Part shown: piece by piece, positions 1 to 7,097 of the stretch
Position numbering within the stretch: the first letter of the stretch is position 1
How the letters are laid out: each line of letters begins with the position of its first letter
Source: JBAYSY01 sp041675885
GTDB taxonomy: Bacteria; Pseudomonadota; Alphaproteobacteria; Rhodobacterales; Rhodobacteraceae
DNA: 19,216 nt
NCBI GenBank assembly: GCA_041675885.1
Contig: JBAYSY010000051.1
Coordinates: 1 to 19,216 of the forward strand
Reading direction: 5' to 3'
Notes under the pieces: generated by a model
What the model was told of the DNA's origin: nothing
Seen by the model: only the letters and a program-made list of their open reading frames with translations
Database searches by the model: none
Translations under genes and position numbers: made by a program

Positions 1-511
1 GCTGGCGGTGGGTGACTCGGTGGTCGCCGGCGCCAAGACCGACGTGAAGCCGGGCAACGCGATGCCGTTCTCGGGCATGCCGATCGGCACGATCGTGCAT
101 AACGTCGAGATGAAGCCCGGCAAGGGCGGCCAGATCGCGCGCGCGGCGGGCACCTATGCCCAGTTCGTCGGCCGGGACGGCGGCTATGCGCAGATCCGGC
201 TGTCGTCGGGCGAGCTGCGCCGGGTGCGCCAGGAATGCATGGCGACCGTGGGCGCGGTGTCGAACCCCGACAACTCGAACCAGGACCTCGGCAAGGCCGG
301 GCGCAACCGCCACTTCGGCATCCGCCCCTCGGTTCGCGGCGTTGCGATGAACCCGATCGACCACCCGCACGGCGGCGGCGAAGGCCGGACCTCGGGCGGG
401 CGTCATCCGGTCACCCCCTGGGGCAAGGGCACCAAGGGTAACCGCACCCGCAGGAACAAGACGACGGACAAGTATATCGTCCGCTCGCGCCATCAGAAGA
501 AAGGGCGCTGA
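1..511 (+). CDS. rplB: 50S ribosomal protein L2, 3' part
   Basis: L2 binds 23S rRNA close to the peptidyl-transferase centre and is needed for subunit association. Only the C-terminal 169 residues are in the window; the family is about 275-280 residues, so roughly the first 110 lie upstream. The frame is open from base 2 without a start codon. The conserved segment DHPHGGGEGR (around 359-388) holds the histidine known in this family to lie near the catalytic centre. It is followed by the usual HPVTPWG and a basic tail ending in KKGR. The gene ends 3 nt before rpsS, as in the S10 operon. Nothing is unusual in the visible part. Confidence 0.97.
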   Translation, partial: LAVGDSVVAGAKTDVKPGNAMPFSGMPIGTIVHNVEMKPGKGGQIARAAGTYAQFVGRDGGYAQIRLSSGELRRVRQECMATVGAVSNPDNSNQDLGKAGRNRHFGIRPSVRGVAMNPIDHPHGGGEGRTSGGRHPVTPWGKGTKGNRTRRNKTTDKYIVRSRHQKKGR

Positions 512-514
512 TCC

Positions 515-793
515 ATGGCACGTTCTGTTTGGAAGGGCCCCTTCGTCGATGCCTATATCCTGAAGAAGGCCGAGAAGGTGCGTGAGGCCGGCCGCAACGA
601 GGTCATCAAGATCTGGTCGCGCCGCTCGACGATCCTGCCGCAATTCGTGGGGCTGACCTTCGCCGTCTATAACGGCAAGAAGCACATTCCCGTCAACGTG
701 ACCGAGGACATGATCGGCCAGAAGTTCGGTGAGTACTCGCCGACGCGGACCTATTACGGGCACGCCGCCGACAAGAAAGCCAAGAGGAAGTAA
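515..793 (+). CDS. rpsS: 30S ribosomal protein S19
   Basis: S19 is a 92-residue protein of the 30S head that forms a complex with S13 near the A site. The sequence begins MARSVWKGPFVD and ends with the family hallmark GEYSPTRTYYGHAADKKAK plus a lysine/arginine-rich tail. Length matches the family. The start ATG lies 3 nt after the rplB stop, so its ribosome binding site is inside the end of rplB. It is followed by rplV after 4 nt, the standard S10-operon order. Confidence 0.98.
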   Translation: MARSVWKGPFVDAYILKKAEKVREAGRNEVIKIWSRRSTILPQFVGLTFAVYNGKKHIPVNVTEDMIGQKFGEYSPTRTYYGHAADKKAKRK

Positions 794-797
794 AGCC

Positions 798-1177
798 ATG
801 GGCAAGGAAAAGAACCCGCGCCGCGTGGCCGAGAACGAGGCGCTCGCCAAGCTGCGGATGCTGAAGACCTCGCCGCAGAAGCTGAACCTCGTCGCAGCCC
901 TGATCCGCGGCAAGAAGGTGGACAAGGCGCTGTCCGACCTCACCTTCTCGAAGAAGCGGATCGCGGGCGACGTGAAGAAATGCCTGCAATCGGCGATCGC
1001 CAACGCCGAGAACAACCACGGGCTCGACGTCGATGAACTGGTGGTGGCCGAGGCTTATGTCGGCAAGAACCTCACGCTCAAGCGCGGCCGTCCGCGGGCG
1101 CGGGGCCGGTTCGGCAAGATCATGAAGCCGTTTTCGGAACTCACCATCAAGGTGCGGCAAGTCGAGGAGCAAGCCTA

Positions 1178-1178
<1 letters not shown>
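798..1178 (+). CDS. rplV: 50S ribosomal protein L22
   Basis: L22 is a 126-residue exit-tunnel protein of the 50S subunit. The long beta-hairpin loop that lines the tunnel is visible near residues 85-105 (KRGRPRARGRFG). The start was set at the ATG at 798 (MGKEKNPRRVAENEA), which gives the family length and lies just after rpsS. The frame stays open upstream to 729, but that part would overlap rpsS. The stop overlaps the rpsC start by one base (TAATG), suggesting translational coupling. The conserved core includes SPQKLNLVAALIRGK. Confidence 0.97.
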
Positions 1179-1894
<716 letters not shown>

Positions 1895-1906
1895 GGGAGA
1901 AACGAG

Positions 1907-2320
1907 ATGCTGCAACCTAAACGGACCAAGTTCCGCAAACAGCACAAGGGCCGCATTCCCGGCGAGGCGAAGGGCGGGTTCAACCTCAACTTCGGCTCCT
2001 ACGGCCTCAAGGCCACCGAGCCCGAGCGGATCACCGCCCGCCAGATCGAGGCCGCCCGCCGCGCGCTCACCCGCCACATGAAGCGTCAGGGTCGGGTCTG
2101 GATCCGCATCTTCCCGGACGTGCCGGTCTCCGGCAAGCCGACCGAAGTGCGGATGGGCAAGGGCAAGGGTTCGGTCGATTTCTGGGCCGCCAAGGTCAAG
2201 CCCGGCCGGGTGATGTTCGAGATCGACGGCGTGGGCGAAGACATCGCCCGCGAGGCGCTGCGCCTTGCGGCGATGAAACTGCCGATCAAGACCCGCGTCG
2301 TGCTCCGCGAGGACTGGTAA
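1907..2320 (+). CDS. rplP: 50S ribosomal protein L16
   Basis: L16 is a 137-residue 50S protein at the A-site/peptidyl-transferase region. It begins MLQPKRTKFRKQHKGR and carries the conserved blocks GSYGLKA, RQIEAARRA, RVWIRIFP and MGKGKGSVDFWAAKVKPGR. Length equals the family norm. A GGGAGA-type ribosome binding site precedes the ATG. Unusually, the next gene (rpmC) does not follow directly: the stop is followed by a 316-nt spacer with a terminator-like hairpin, so L16 is the last gene before a possible transcriptional break in the S10 operon. Confidence 0.97.
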   Translation: MLQPKRTKFRKQHKGRIPGEAKGGFNLNFGSYGLKATEPERITARQIEAARRALTRHMKRQGRVWIRIFPDVPVSGKPTEVRMGKGKGSVDFWAAKVKPGRVMFEIDGVGEDIAREALRLAAMKLPIKTRVVLREDW

Positions 2321-2325
2321 CGGGT

Positions 2326-2347
2326 GGTGCGCTGAAGCGCACCCTAC
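2326..2347 (-). repeat. REP-like unit (GTAG-headed hairpin)
   Basis: Read on the - strand this is GTAG followed by an 8-bp perfect hairpin (GGTGCGCT / AGCGCACC, 2-nt centre at 2334-2335). The same unit recurs at 12887-12908 and 12924-12946, and variants occur at 6838-6860, 6890-6913 and 7766-7789. A GTAG tetranucleotide at the 5' foot of a short hairpin is the known hallmark of REP elements mobilised by RAYT (TnpA_REP) transposases. Assignment to that class is inference. Confidence 0.7.
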
Positions 2348-2356
2348 GGAACAAGG

Positions 2357-2390
2357 ACGCCCGCCGGGAGACCGGCGGGCGTTTCGCTTC
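2357..2390 (+). terminator. Rho-independent terminator-like hairpin after rplP
   Basis: A perfect 11-bp GC-rich stem (2357-2367 with 2372-2382, loop GAGA) is followed by a modest T-rich run (TTCGCTTC). It lies 36 nt after rplP and inside what is normally a continuous S10 operon. The T-tract is weak, so partial attenuation is as likely as full termination. I see no convincing promoter between it and rpmC. Confidence 0.6.
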
Positions 2391-2396
2391 GGGCAC

Positions 2397-2493
2397 GTTC
2401 GCACTTCCCCTTGCCCTCTGTTGCGCGGGGTGGACATCGCCCGATCTGACCGCAGGCGGCAAGGCAAGGGACAATGCGAACTTATCCCTTGCC
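2397..2493. repeat. Nested inverted-repeat element in rplP-rpmC spacer
   Basis: Two 19-nt arms, 2397-2415 and 2463-2481, are inverted repeats matching at 16 of 19 positions and enclose 47 nt. The right arm also forms a perfect 9-bp inverted repeat (GGCAAGGGA / TCCCTTGCC) with 2485-2493. The motif CCCTTGCC therefore occurs three times. This could be a small MITE-like insertion or a regulatory RNA fold. No transposase is present. Confidence 0.5.
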
Positions 2494-2636
2494 CTTCGGG
2501 CGCCGCTCCGGTAGAGGAACGCATCTTGCGAGTCAGGGATTCCCTGAATTGCCCGATATCATTGATCCACCAGATCACGGGTGACCCTGAGCCAATCGCA
2601 GGTGCCCTCTGGTGATGTCGAAAGGAAGAAAAGGCG
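2494..2636. other. Rest of rplP-rpmC spacer with short palindrome
   Basis: This is the remainder of the 316-nt gap. It holds a perfect 7-bp inverted repeat with a one-base centre (TCAGGGA T TCCCTGA, 2533-2547) and, just before rpmC, a purine-rich ribosome binding site (GGAAGAAAAGG, about 2623-2633). No convincing -35/-10 pair was found. A 64-codon open frame at 2421-2615 has no ribosome binding site and is not called. Confidence 0.4.
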
Positions 2637-2840
2637 ATGAACGCCCAGGAACTGAAGACGAAGACGCCCGACCAGCTGCGCGACCAGCTGATCGCGCTGA
2701 AGAAGGAGGCGTTCAACCTGCGCTTCCAGCAGGCCACCAGCCAGCTTGAGAACACCTCGCGCATCCGTGCCGTCCGCCGCGACGTCGCCCGGGTCAAGAC
2801 GGTGCTGAACCAGATCGCCGCTGAAGCGGCAGCGAAGTAA
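2637..2840 (+). CDS. rpmC: 50S ribosomal protein L29
   Basis: L29 is a 67-residue two-helix protein near the peptide exit of the 50S subunit, next to L23, where targeting factors dock. The sequence MNAQELKTKTPDQLRDQL and the block KKEAFNLRFQQATSQLENT are typical of the family, with an alanine-rich end. It starts after a purine-rich ribosome binding site and is followed by rpsQ 12 nt later. The 316-nt spacer upstream is unusual because rplP and rpmC are normally nearly adjacent. Confidence 0.96.
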   Translation: MNAQELKTKTPDQLRDQLIALKKEAFNLRFQQATSQLENTSRIRAVRRDVARVKTVLNQIAAEAAAK

Positions 2841-2852
2841 GGGGGAACGAAG

Positions 2853-3092
2853 ATGCCCAGACGTATCCTGCAAGGCACCGTGACCTCGGACAAGAACGAT
2901 CAGACGATCACCGTCCTGGTCGAGCGTCGCTTCAAGCATCCGCTGATGCAGAAGATCATCCGGAAATCGAAGAAATACCGGGCGCATGACGCGAATAACG
3001 AGTTCAAGGTCGGTGACAGCGTTCGCATCGTCGAATGCGCGCCGATGTCCAAGACGAAACGCTGGACGGTGGTGACCGGGGCCTCGGCCTGA
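2853..3092 (+). CDS. rpsQ: 30S ribosomal protein S17
   Basis: S17 is a 79-residue primary 16S rRNA-binding protein with an OB-fold. It shows the family motifs LQGTVTSDKNDQTITV, KYRAHD and VGDSVRIVECAPMSKTKRW. Length matches the family. It is the last gene of the S10 operon and ends 73 nt before rplN; that spacer shows no strong terminator or promoter, so transcription probably continues into the spc genes. Confidence 0.97.
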   Translation: MPRRILQGTVTSDKNDQTITVLVERRFKHPLMQKIIRKSKKYRAHDANNEFKVGDSVRIVECAPMSKTKRWTVVTGASA

Positions 3093-3165
3093 CCACCGTC
3101 TGACGATATGCGAAACCCTGGGGCACCCGAAGTGAAGGGCGTCCTCAAAGGTCGGGAGACTGACA

Positions 3166-3534
3166 ATGATCCAGATGCAGACCAATCTGGATGTTGCTGA
3201 CAACTCCGGCGCGCGCCGGGTGCAGTGCATCAAGGTTCTGGGCGGTTCGCACCGCCGCTATGCGTCCGTCGGCGACATCATCGTGGTGTCGGTGAAGGAG
3301 GCCATTCCGCGCGGCCGCGTGAAGAAGGGCGACGTCCGCAAGGCCGTCGTCGTGCGCACCGCCAAGGAAGTCCGCCGCGAGGACGGCACTTCCATCCGGT
3401 TCGACCGCAACGCCGCCGTGATCCTGAACAACCAGGGCGAACCCATCGGCACCCGTATCTTCGGGCCGGTGGTGCGCGAGTTGCGGGCCAAGAACTTCAT
3501 GAAGATCATCTCGCTGGCGCCGGAGGTGCTGTGA
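3166..3534 (+). CDS. rplN: 50S ribosomal protein L14
   Basis: L14 is a 122-residue 50S protein that forms intersubunit bridges. It begins MIQMQTNLDVADNSGARRVQC, the canonical family start, and contains the conserved RGRVKKGDVRKAVVVRT and IGTRIFGPVVRELR. Length is exactly that of the family. A GGGAG ribosome binding site (3153-3157) precedes the ATG. Its stop shares one base with the rplX start (TGATG), implying coupled translation. It opens the spc gene set. Confidence 0.98.
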   Translation: MIQMQTNLDVADNSGARRVQCIKVLGGSHRRYASVGDIIVVSVKEAIPRGRVKKGDVRKAVVVRTAKEVRREDGTSIRFDRNAAVILNNQGEPIGTRIFGPVVRELRAKNFMKIISLAPEVL

Positions 3535-3839
3535 TGGCCGCCAAACTCAAAAAGGGCGACAAGGTCGTCGTGCTGACCGGCAAGGACAAGGGCAAGCAGG
3601 GCGAAATCACCGCCGTGAACCCGAAGGACAACAAGGCCGTGGTCGAGGGCGTGAACATCTCGATCCGCCACACCAGGCAGTCGCAGACCTCGCAGGGCGG
3701 CCGCATCCCGAAGGCGATGCCGATCGACCTGTCGAACCTGGCGATCGTGGACACGAACGGCAAACCCACCCGCGTCGGCTTCCGTATCGAGGACGGCAAG
3801 AAGGTGCGCTACGCCAAGACCACCGGGGAGGCGATCTGA
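3534..3839 (+). CDS. rplX: 50S ribosomal protein L24
   Basis: L24 is a 101-residue assembly-initiator protein of the 50S subunit. The KOW motif lies at the N-terminus (KKGDKVVVLTGKDKGKQGEI), followed by a variable half rich in charged residues. The start was set at the ATG at 3534, which overlaps the rplN stop by one base and gives the family length. The frame is open upstream to 3225, but that part only shadows rplN. The stop overlaps the rplE start in the same one-base manner. Confidence 0.97.
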   Translation: MAAKLKKGDKVVVLTGKDKGKQGEITAVNPKDNKAVVEGVNISIRHTRQSQTSQGGRIPKAMPIDLSNLAIVDTNGKPTRVGFRIEDGKKVRYAKTTGEAI

Positions 3840-4399
3840 TGCTGGACGCAACCACCTATACCCCGCGCCTCAAGACCGCCTATCGGGAAACCATCCGGCC
3901 CGCGCTCATGGAAGAGCTGGGCTACAAGAACGTGATGATGATTCCCCGGCTCGAAAAGATCGTGCTGAACATGGGTGTCGGCGAGGCGGTGAAGGACACC
4001 AAGAAGGTCAAGCAGGCGCAGGAAGAACTGTCGCGCATCGCCGGCCAGAAGGCGGTCATCACCAAGGCCAAGAAATCCATCGCGGGCTTCCGCGTGCGTG
4101 AGGAGATGCCGCTCGGCACCAAGGTCACGCTGCGCGGCGACCGGATGTATGAATTCCTCGACCGTCTCGTGACCATCGCGCTGCCGCGCGTCCGCGACTT
4201 CCGGGGCCTCAAGGGCTCGTCCTTCGACGGGCGCGGCAACTACGCGATGGGCCTCAAGGAACACATCGTGTTCCCCGAGATCGACTTCGACAAGGTGGAC
4301 GAGGTTCTCGGGATGGACATCATCATCTGCACCACCGCGAAGACCGACGCGGAAGCGAAGGCGCTGTTGAAGCAATTCAACATGCCCTTCACCAGCTGA
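3839..4399 (+). CDS. rplE: 50S ribosomal protein L5
   Basis: L5 is a 186-residue protein of the 50S central protuberance that binds 5S rRNA and contacts the P-site tRNA. Conserved blocks include IPRLEKIVLNMGVGEA, the GQKAVITKAKKSIAGFRVRE region and DFRGLKGSSFDGRGNYAMGLKE (window about 4195-4260). The length is slightly above the usual 179-180 because of a short N-terminal extension (MLDATTYTPR). It is coupled to rplX and followed by rpsN after 19 nt. Confidence 0.97.
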   Translation: MLDATTYTPRLKTAYRETIRPALMEELGYKNVMMIPRLEKIVLNMGVGEAVKDTKKVKQAQEELSRIAGQKAVITKAKKSIAGFRVREEMPLGTKVTLRGDRMYEFLDRLVTIALPRVRDFRGLKGSSFDGRGNYAMGLKEHIVFPEIDFDKVDEVLGMDIIICTTAKTDAEAKALLKQFNMPFTS

Positions 4400-4418
4400 T
4401 CCGCGGGAGGAAAGAAAT

Positions 4419-4724
4419 ATGGCAAAAGTATCCATGGTCGAACGCGAGAAGAAACGCGCGAGGCTGACCCAGAAATATGCCGCCAGACGCGCGGCGCTCA
4501 AGGAAGTCATCGAGGACCAGTCGCGCCCGATGGAAGAACGGTTCAAGGCCACGCTGAAGCTCGCGGAACTGCCGCGCAACTCCTCCGCCACCCGGCTGCA
4601 TAACCGTTGCCAGCTGACCGGGCGGCCGCACGCCTATTACCGCAAGCTGAAACTGTCGCGGATCATGCTGCGCGAACTGGCCTCGCACGGCCAGATCCCG
4701 GGCATGGTCAAGTCGAGCTGGTAA
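4419..4724 (+). CDS. rpsN: 30S ribosomal protein S14, zinc-independent form
   Basis: S14 is a 30S head protein assembled late. This 101-residue form is the long, zinc-free (C-) type. It has only one cysteine, so the CxxC...CxxC zinc site of the short form is absent. The core NRCQLTGRPHAYYRKLKLSRIMLRELA is diagnostic. An AGGAGGAAAG-like site precedes the ATG. It lies 19 nt after rplE and 10 nt before rpsH. Confidence 0.97.
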   Translation: MAKVSMVEREKKRARLTQKYAARRAALKEVIEDQSRPMEERFKATLKLAELPRNSSATRLHNRCQLTGRPHAYYRKLKLSRIMLRELASHGQIPGMVKSSW

Positions 4725-4734
4725 GGAGGAACTC

Positions 4735-5133
4735 ATGTCGATGAACGATCCTCTCGGCGATATGCTGACCCGCATCCGCAACGCGCAGATGCGGGGCAAA
4801 TCGACCGTTTCCACGCCGGCGTCGAAACTGCGCGCCTGGGTTCTGGACGTGCTGGCCGCTGAAGGCTACATCCGCGGGTACGAGCGCACCACGGGGGCCG
4901 ACGGCTTCCCGGCGCTGGAAATCAGCCTGAAGTACTTCGAAGGCACCCCGGTGATCCGCGAGATCAAGCGGGTCTCGAAACCCGGCCGCCGCGTCTATTC
5001 GGGCTCGAAAGAGCTTCCGAGCGTACGCAACGGCCTTGGCGTCTCGATCGTCTCCACGCCCAAGGGCGTCATGTCCGATGCAGCAGCACGTTCCGCCAAT
5101 GTCGGTGGCGAAGTGCTCTGCACCGTGTTCTGA
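4735..5133 (+). CDS. rpsH: 30S ribosomal protein S8
   Basis: S8 is a 132-residue primary 16S rRNA-binding protein. In Escherichia coli it also represses the spc operon by binding its mRNA near rplE. It begins MSMNDPLGDMLTRIRNAQ, and the C-terminal block SVRNGLGVSIVSTPKGVMSD...GGEVLCTVF is typical. The ATG at 4735 follows a strong AAGGAGG site; a second in-frame ATG two codons later is less well spaced. It is 10 nt from both neighbours. Whether S8 autoregulates this operon cannot be read from the sequence. Confidence 0.97.
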   Translation: MSMNDPLGDMLTRIRNAQMRGKSTVSTPASKLRAWVLDVLAAEGYIRGYERTTGADGFPALEISLKYFEGTPVIREIKRVSKPGRRVYSGSKELPSVRNGLGVSIVSTPKGVMSDAAARSANVGGEVLCTVF

Positions 5134-5143
5134 GGAGGGTGGC

Positions 5144-5677
5144 ATGTCTCGTATCGGGAAAAGACCTGTAGAGCTGCCCAAGGGGGTTTCGGCCTCGCTT
5201 TCCGGGCAGACCATCGAGGTGAAGGGGCCCAAGGGCACCCGCAGCTTCACCGCCACCGACGATGTGACCATCGTGATCGACGGCGACACCGTGACGGTCA
5301 AGCCGCGCGGCACCTCGAAGCGTGCGCGCCAGCAGTGGGGCCTCAGCCGTTCTATGGTGGCGAACCTTGTCACCGGCGTGTCGGAAGGCTTCAAGAAGGA
5401 ACTGGAAATCCAGGGCGTCGGTTACCGGGCCGCGATGCAGGGCAATGCGCTCAAGCTCACGCTCGGCTACAGCCACGACGTGACTTACCAGCCGCCCGCC
5501 GGTGTGACGGTGACCTCGGCGAAGCCGACCGAGATCGTGGTGGAAGGGATCGACCAGCAACTGGTCGGCCAGGTCGCCGCGAACATCCGCGAGTGGCGCC
5601 GCCCCGAGCCCTACAAGGGCAAGGGCATCCGCTACAAGGATGAGTTCATCTTCCGCAAGGAAGGCAAGAAGAAGTAA
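5144..5677 (+). CDS. rplF: 50S ribosomal protein L6
   Basis: L6 is a 177-residue protein of two similar domains near the sarcin-ricin loop and the factor-binding site. The start ATG at 5144 (MSRIGKRPVELPKGV) follows a GAGGAGGG site and gives the usual length; the open frame extends upstream to 5036 only as a shadow of rpsH. The C-terminal signature PEPYKGKGIRYKDE is present, followed by a lysine-rich end. It lies 10 nt after rpsH and 11 nt before rplR. Confidence 0.97.
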   Translation: MSRIGKRPVELPKGVSASLSGQTIEVKGPKGTRSFTATDDVTIVIDGDTVTVKPRGTSKRARQQWGLSRSMVANLVTGVSEGFKKELEIQGVGYRAAMQGNALKLTLGYSHDVTYQPPAGVTVTSAKPTEIVVEGIDQQLVGQVAANIREWRRPEPYKGKGIRYKDEFIFRKEGKKK

Positions 5678-5688
5678 GGGGCGCAACA

Positions 5689-6048
5689 ATGGCGAACACC
5701 AAACGAGAGCTGTTCCTCAAGCGCCGCCTGCGCGTACGGAACAAACTTCGCAAACTGGCCGACGGGCGCGCGCGCCTCTCGGTCCACCGTTCGAACAAGA
5801 ACATCAGCGTGCAGCTGATCGACGATGCGCGCGGCGTGACGCTGGCGGCTGCCTCGACCCTGGAAAAGGATCTGGGCGCCAACGGCAAGAACAACGTCGA
5901 GGCCGCGGCCAGGGTCGGTGCGGCGATTGCCGAACGGGCGAAAGCCGCCGGGGTCGAGGTGTGCTACTTCGACCGGGGCGGGTTCCTCTTTCACGGGAAG
6001 GTCAAGGCGCTTGCCGATGCCGCCCGTGAAGGCGGGCTGAAGTTCTGA
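5689..6048 (+). CDS. rplR: 50S ribosomal protein L18
   Basis: L18 is a 119-residue 5S rRNA-binding protein of the central protuberance. The basic N-terminus (KRRLRVRNKLRKLADGRARLSVHRSNKNI) and the C-terminal FDRGGFLFHGKVKALADAAREGGLKF match the family closely, and the length is standard. It sits 11 nt after rplF and 10 nt before rpsE in the normal spc order. Confidence 0.97.
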   Translation: MANTKRELFLKRRLRVRNKLRKLADGRARLSVHRSNKNISVQLIDDARGVTLAAASTLEKDLGANGKNNVEAAARVGAAIAERAKAAGVEVCYFDRGGFLFHGKVKALADAAREGGLKF

Positions 6049-6058
6049 GGAGACGATC

Positions 6059-6622
6059 ATGGCAAGAGAAGACAATCGCCGGGACCGCCGCGACAGCCGC
6101 GAGGAAACCCCGGAATTCGCCGATCGTCTGGTGGCGATCAACCGGGTGTCGAAAACCGTGAAGGGCGGCAAACGCTTCGGCTTTGCCGCGCTCGTGGTGG
6201 TCGGCGACCAGCGCGGCCGTGTGGGCTTCGGCAAGGGCAAGGCCAAGGAAGTGCCCGAGGCGATCCGCAAGGCCACCGAACAGGCCAAGCGACAGATGAT
6301 CCGGGTGCCGCTGCGCGACGGCCGGACGCTGCACCACGACGTTGAGGGCCGTCACGGCGCCGGCAAGGTGGTGATGCGCACCGCGGTTCCGGGGACCGGC
6401 ATCATCGCCGGCGGCCCGATGCGCGCCGTGTTCGAGATGCTGGGCATCCAGGACGTGGTGGCCAAGTCGCTGGGCACGCAGAACCCCTACAACATGGTTC
6501 GCGCCACCATTGACGGGCTGAAAAGCGAATCGAGCCCCCGCCAAGTCGCGCAGCGCCGCGGCAAGAAGGTGGCCGACATCCTGAAGAAGCCCGAGGCCGA
6601 AGCCGCCCCGGCGGAAGCGTAA
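6059..6622 (+). CDS. rpsE: 30S ribosomal protein S5
   Basis: S5 is a 187-residue 30S protein involved in decoding accuracy. It has a charged N-terminal extension of about 20 residues, the N-terminal double-stranded-RNA-binding-like domain (VVVGDQRGRVGFGKGKAKEVPEAIRKA), and the C-terminal domain with GTGIIAGGPMRAVFEMLGI. A GAGGAGA site precedes the ATG. The C-terminal tail is rich in Ala, Glu and Pro. It is spaced 10 nt from rplR and 12 nt from rpmD. Confidence 0.97.
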   Translation: MAREDNRRDRRDSREETPEFADRLVAINRVSKTVKGGKRFGFAALVVVGDQRGRVGFGKGKAKEVPEAIRKATEQAKRQMIRVPLRDGRTLHHDVEGRHGAGKVVMRTAVPGTGIIAGGPMRAVFEMLGIQDVVAKSLGTQNPYNMVRATIDGLKSESSPRQVAQRRGKKVADILKKPEAEAAPAEA

Positions 6623-6634
6623 GGAGCAGGGACC

Positions 6635-6823
6635 ATGGCCAAGACCATCGTCGTCAAGCAGATCGGCTCACCGATCCGCCGCCCGGCCATCCAGCGCGAG
6701 ACGCTGAAAGGGCTGGGGCTGAACAAGATGCACCGCACAAGGGAACTCGAAGACACGCCCGCCGTGCGCGGCATGGTTGCGAAGATCCCGCATCTGGTGA
6801 CCATCGTCGAGGAGCGCGGCTGA
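6635..6823 (+). CDS. rpmD: 50S ribosomal protein L30
   Basis: L30 is a 62-residue 50S protein of the short bacterial type. The sequence MAKTIVVKQIGSPIRRP...LKGLGLNKMHRTRELEDTPAVRGM and an end in HLVTIVEERG match the family. It is normally followed closely by rplO. Here it is followed by REP-like repeats, a strong terminator and an unrelated gene, so it is probably the last gene of its transcript. Confidence 0.97.
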   Translation: MAKTIVVKQIGSPIRRPAIQRETLKGLGLNKMHRTRELEDTPAVRGMVAKIPHLVTIVEERG

Positions 6824-6837
6824 TTGCCGCGGGGGAT

Positions 6838-6913
6838 GGTGGGCAGATTGCCCACCCTACGCCCCCCGGGAGCCGCGCGGAACGCACCCGTAGGGTAGGC
6901 GATTCCGCCCACC
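6838..6913. repeat. Inverted pair of REP-like units after rpmD
   Basis: Unit one (6838-6860, - strand) is a perfect 8-bp hairpin (6838-6845 with 6849-6856) whose - strand head reads GTAG. Unit two (6890-6913, + strand) starts GTAG and has an 8-position stem (6894-6901 with 6906-6913) with one A-C mismatch. The two heads face each other across 29 nt, so they can also pair (ACCCTAC with GTAGGGT). This is the same architecture as 12887-12946, with a diverged stem sequence. Confidence 0.65.
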
Positions 6914-6992
6914 ACACCGGCAGAAAGAAAGCGCCCCGGCCTTGGCCGGGGCGCTTTGTTTTGTGATCGGCCGCAATGCGGAAAAAGACCAG
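6891..6992 (+). repeat. Imperfect direct repeat, copy A (upstream of exported-protein gene)
   Basis: This 102-nt segment resembles 7767-7867 (101 nt) in order and content: a TAGGGTRGGC hairpin, CACACCG, a purine-rich A stretch, a CCCCGGCC...GGCCGGGG terminator hairpin, a T-rich run, CGGC-rich bases and AAAAAN-ACCAG. The first 29 positions match at 25. The two copies bracket the gene at 7098-7769. Confidence 0.6.
6928..6965 (+). terminator. Strong rho-independent terminator after rpmD
   Basis: A perfect 14-bp stem (6928-6941 with 6944-6957) closes on a tiny TT centre, which would open to a tetraloop or larger in RNA. It is followed by GTTTTGTG. It is the strongest terminator in the window and should end the rplN-rpmD transcript before the exported-protein gene. 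Confidence 0.85.
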
Positions 6993-7097
6993 CCATAATG
7001 TGGGGCGGGAGTGTATAGCAATACCGGGGGTCAAAAAGTGCTTTTTTTCAGAGTTAGACTATTTTGGCAGGTAATGGTCAGTATCAGGAGTGTTGCC

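Noticed and set aside
2421..2615. 64-codon + strand frame in the rplP-rpmC spacer
   Set aside because: No ribosome binding site, overlaps inverted repeats, and shows no protein-like features.
7011..7097. Upstream extension of the exported-protein gene
   Set aside because: It would place 29 residues before a clean signal peptide; the ATG at 7098 has a CAGGAG site with good spacing.
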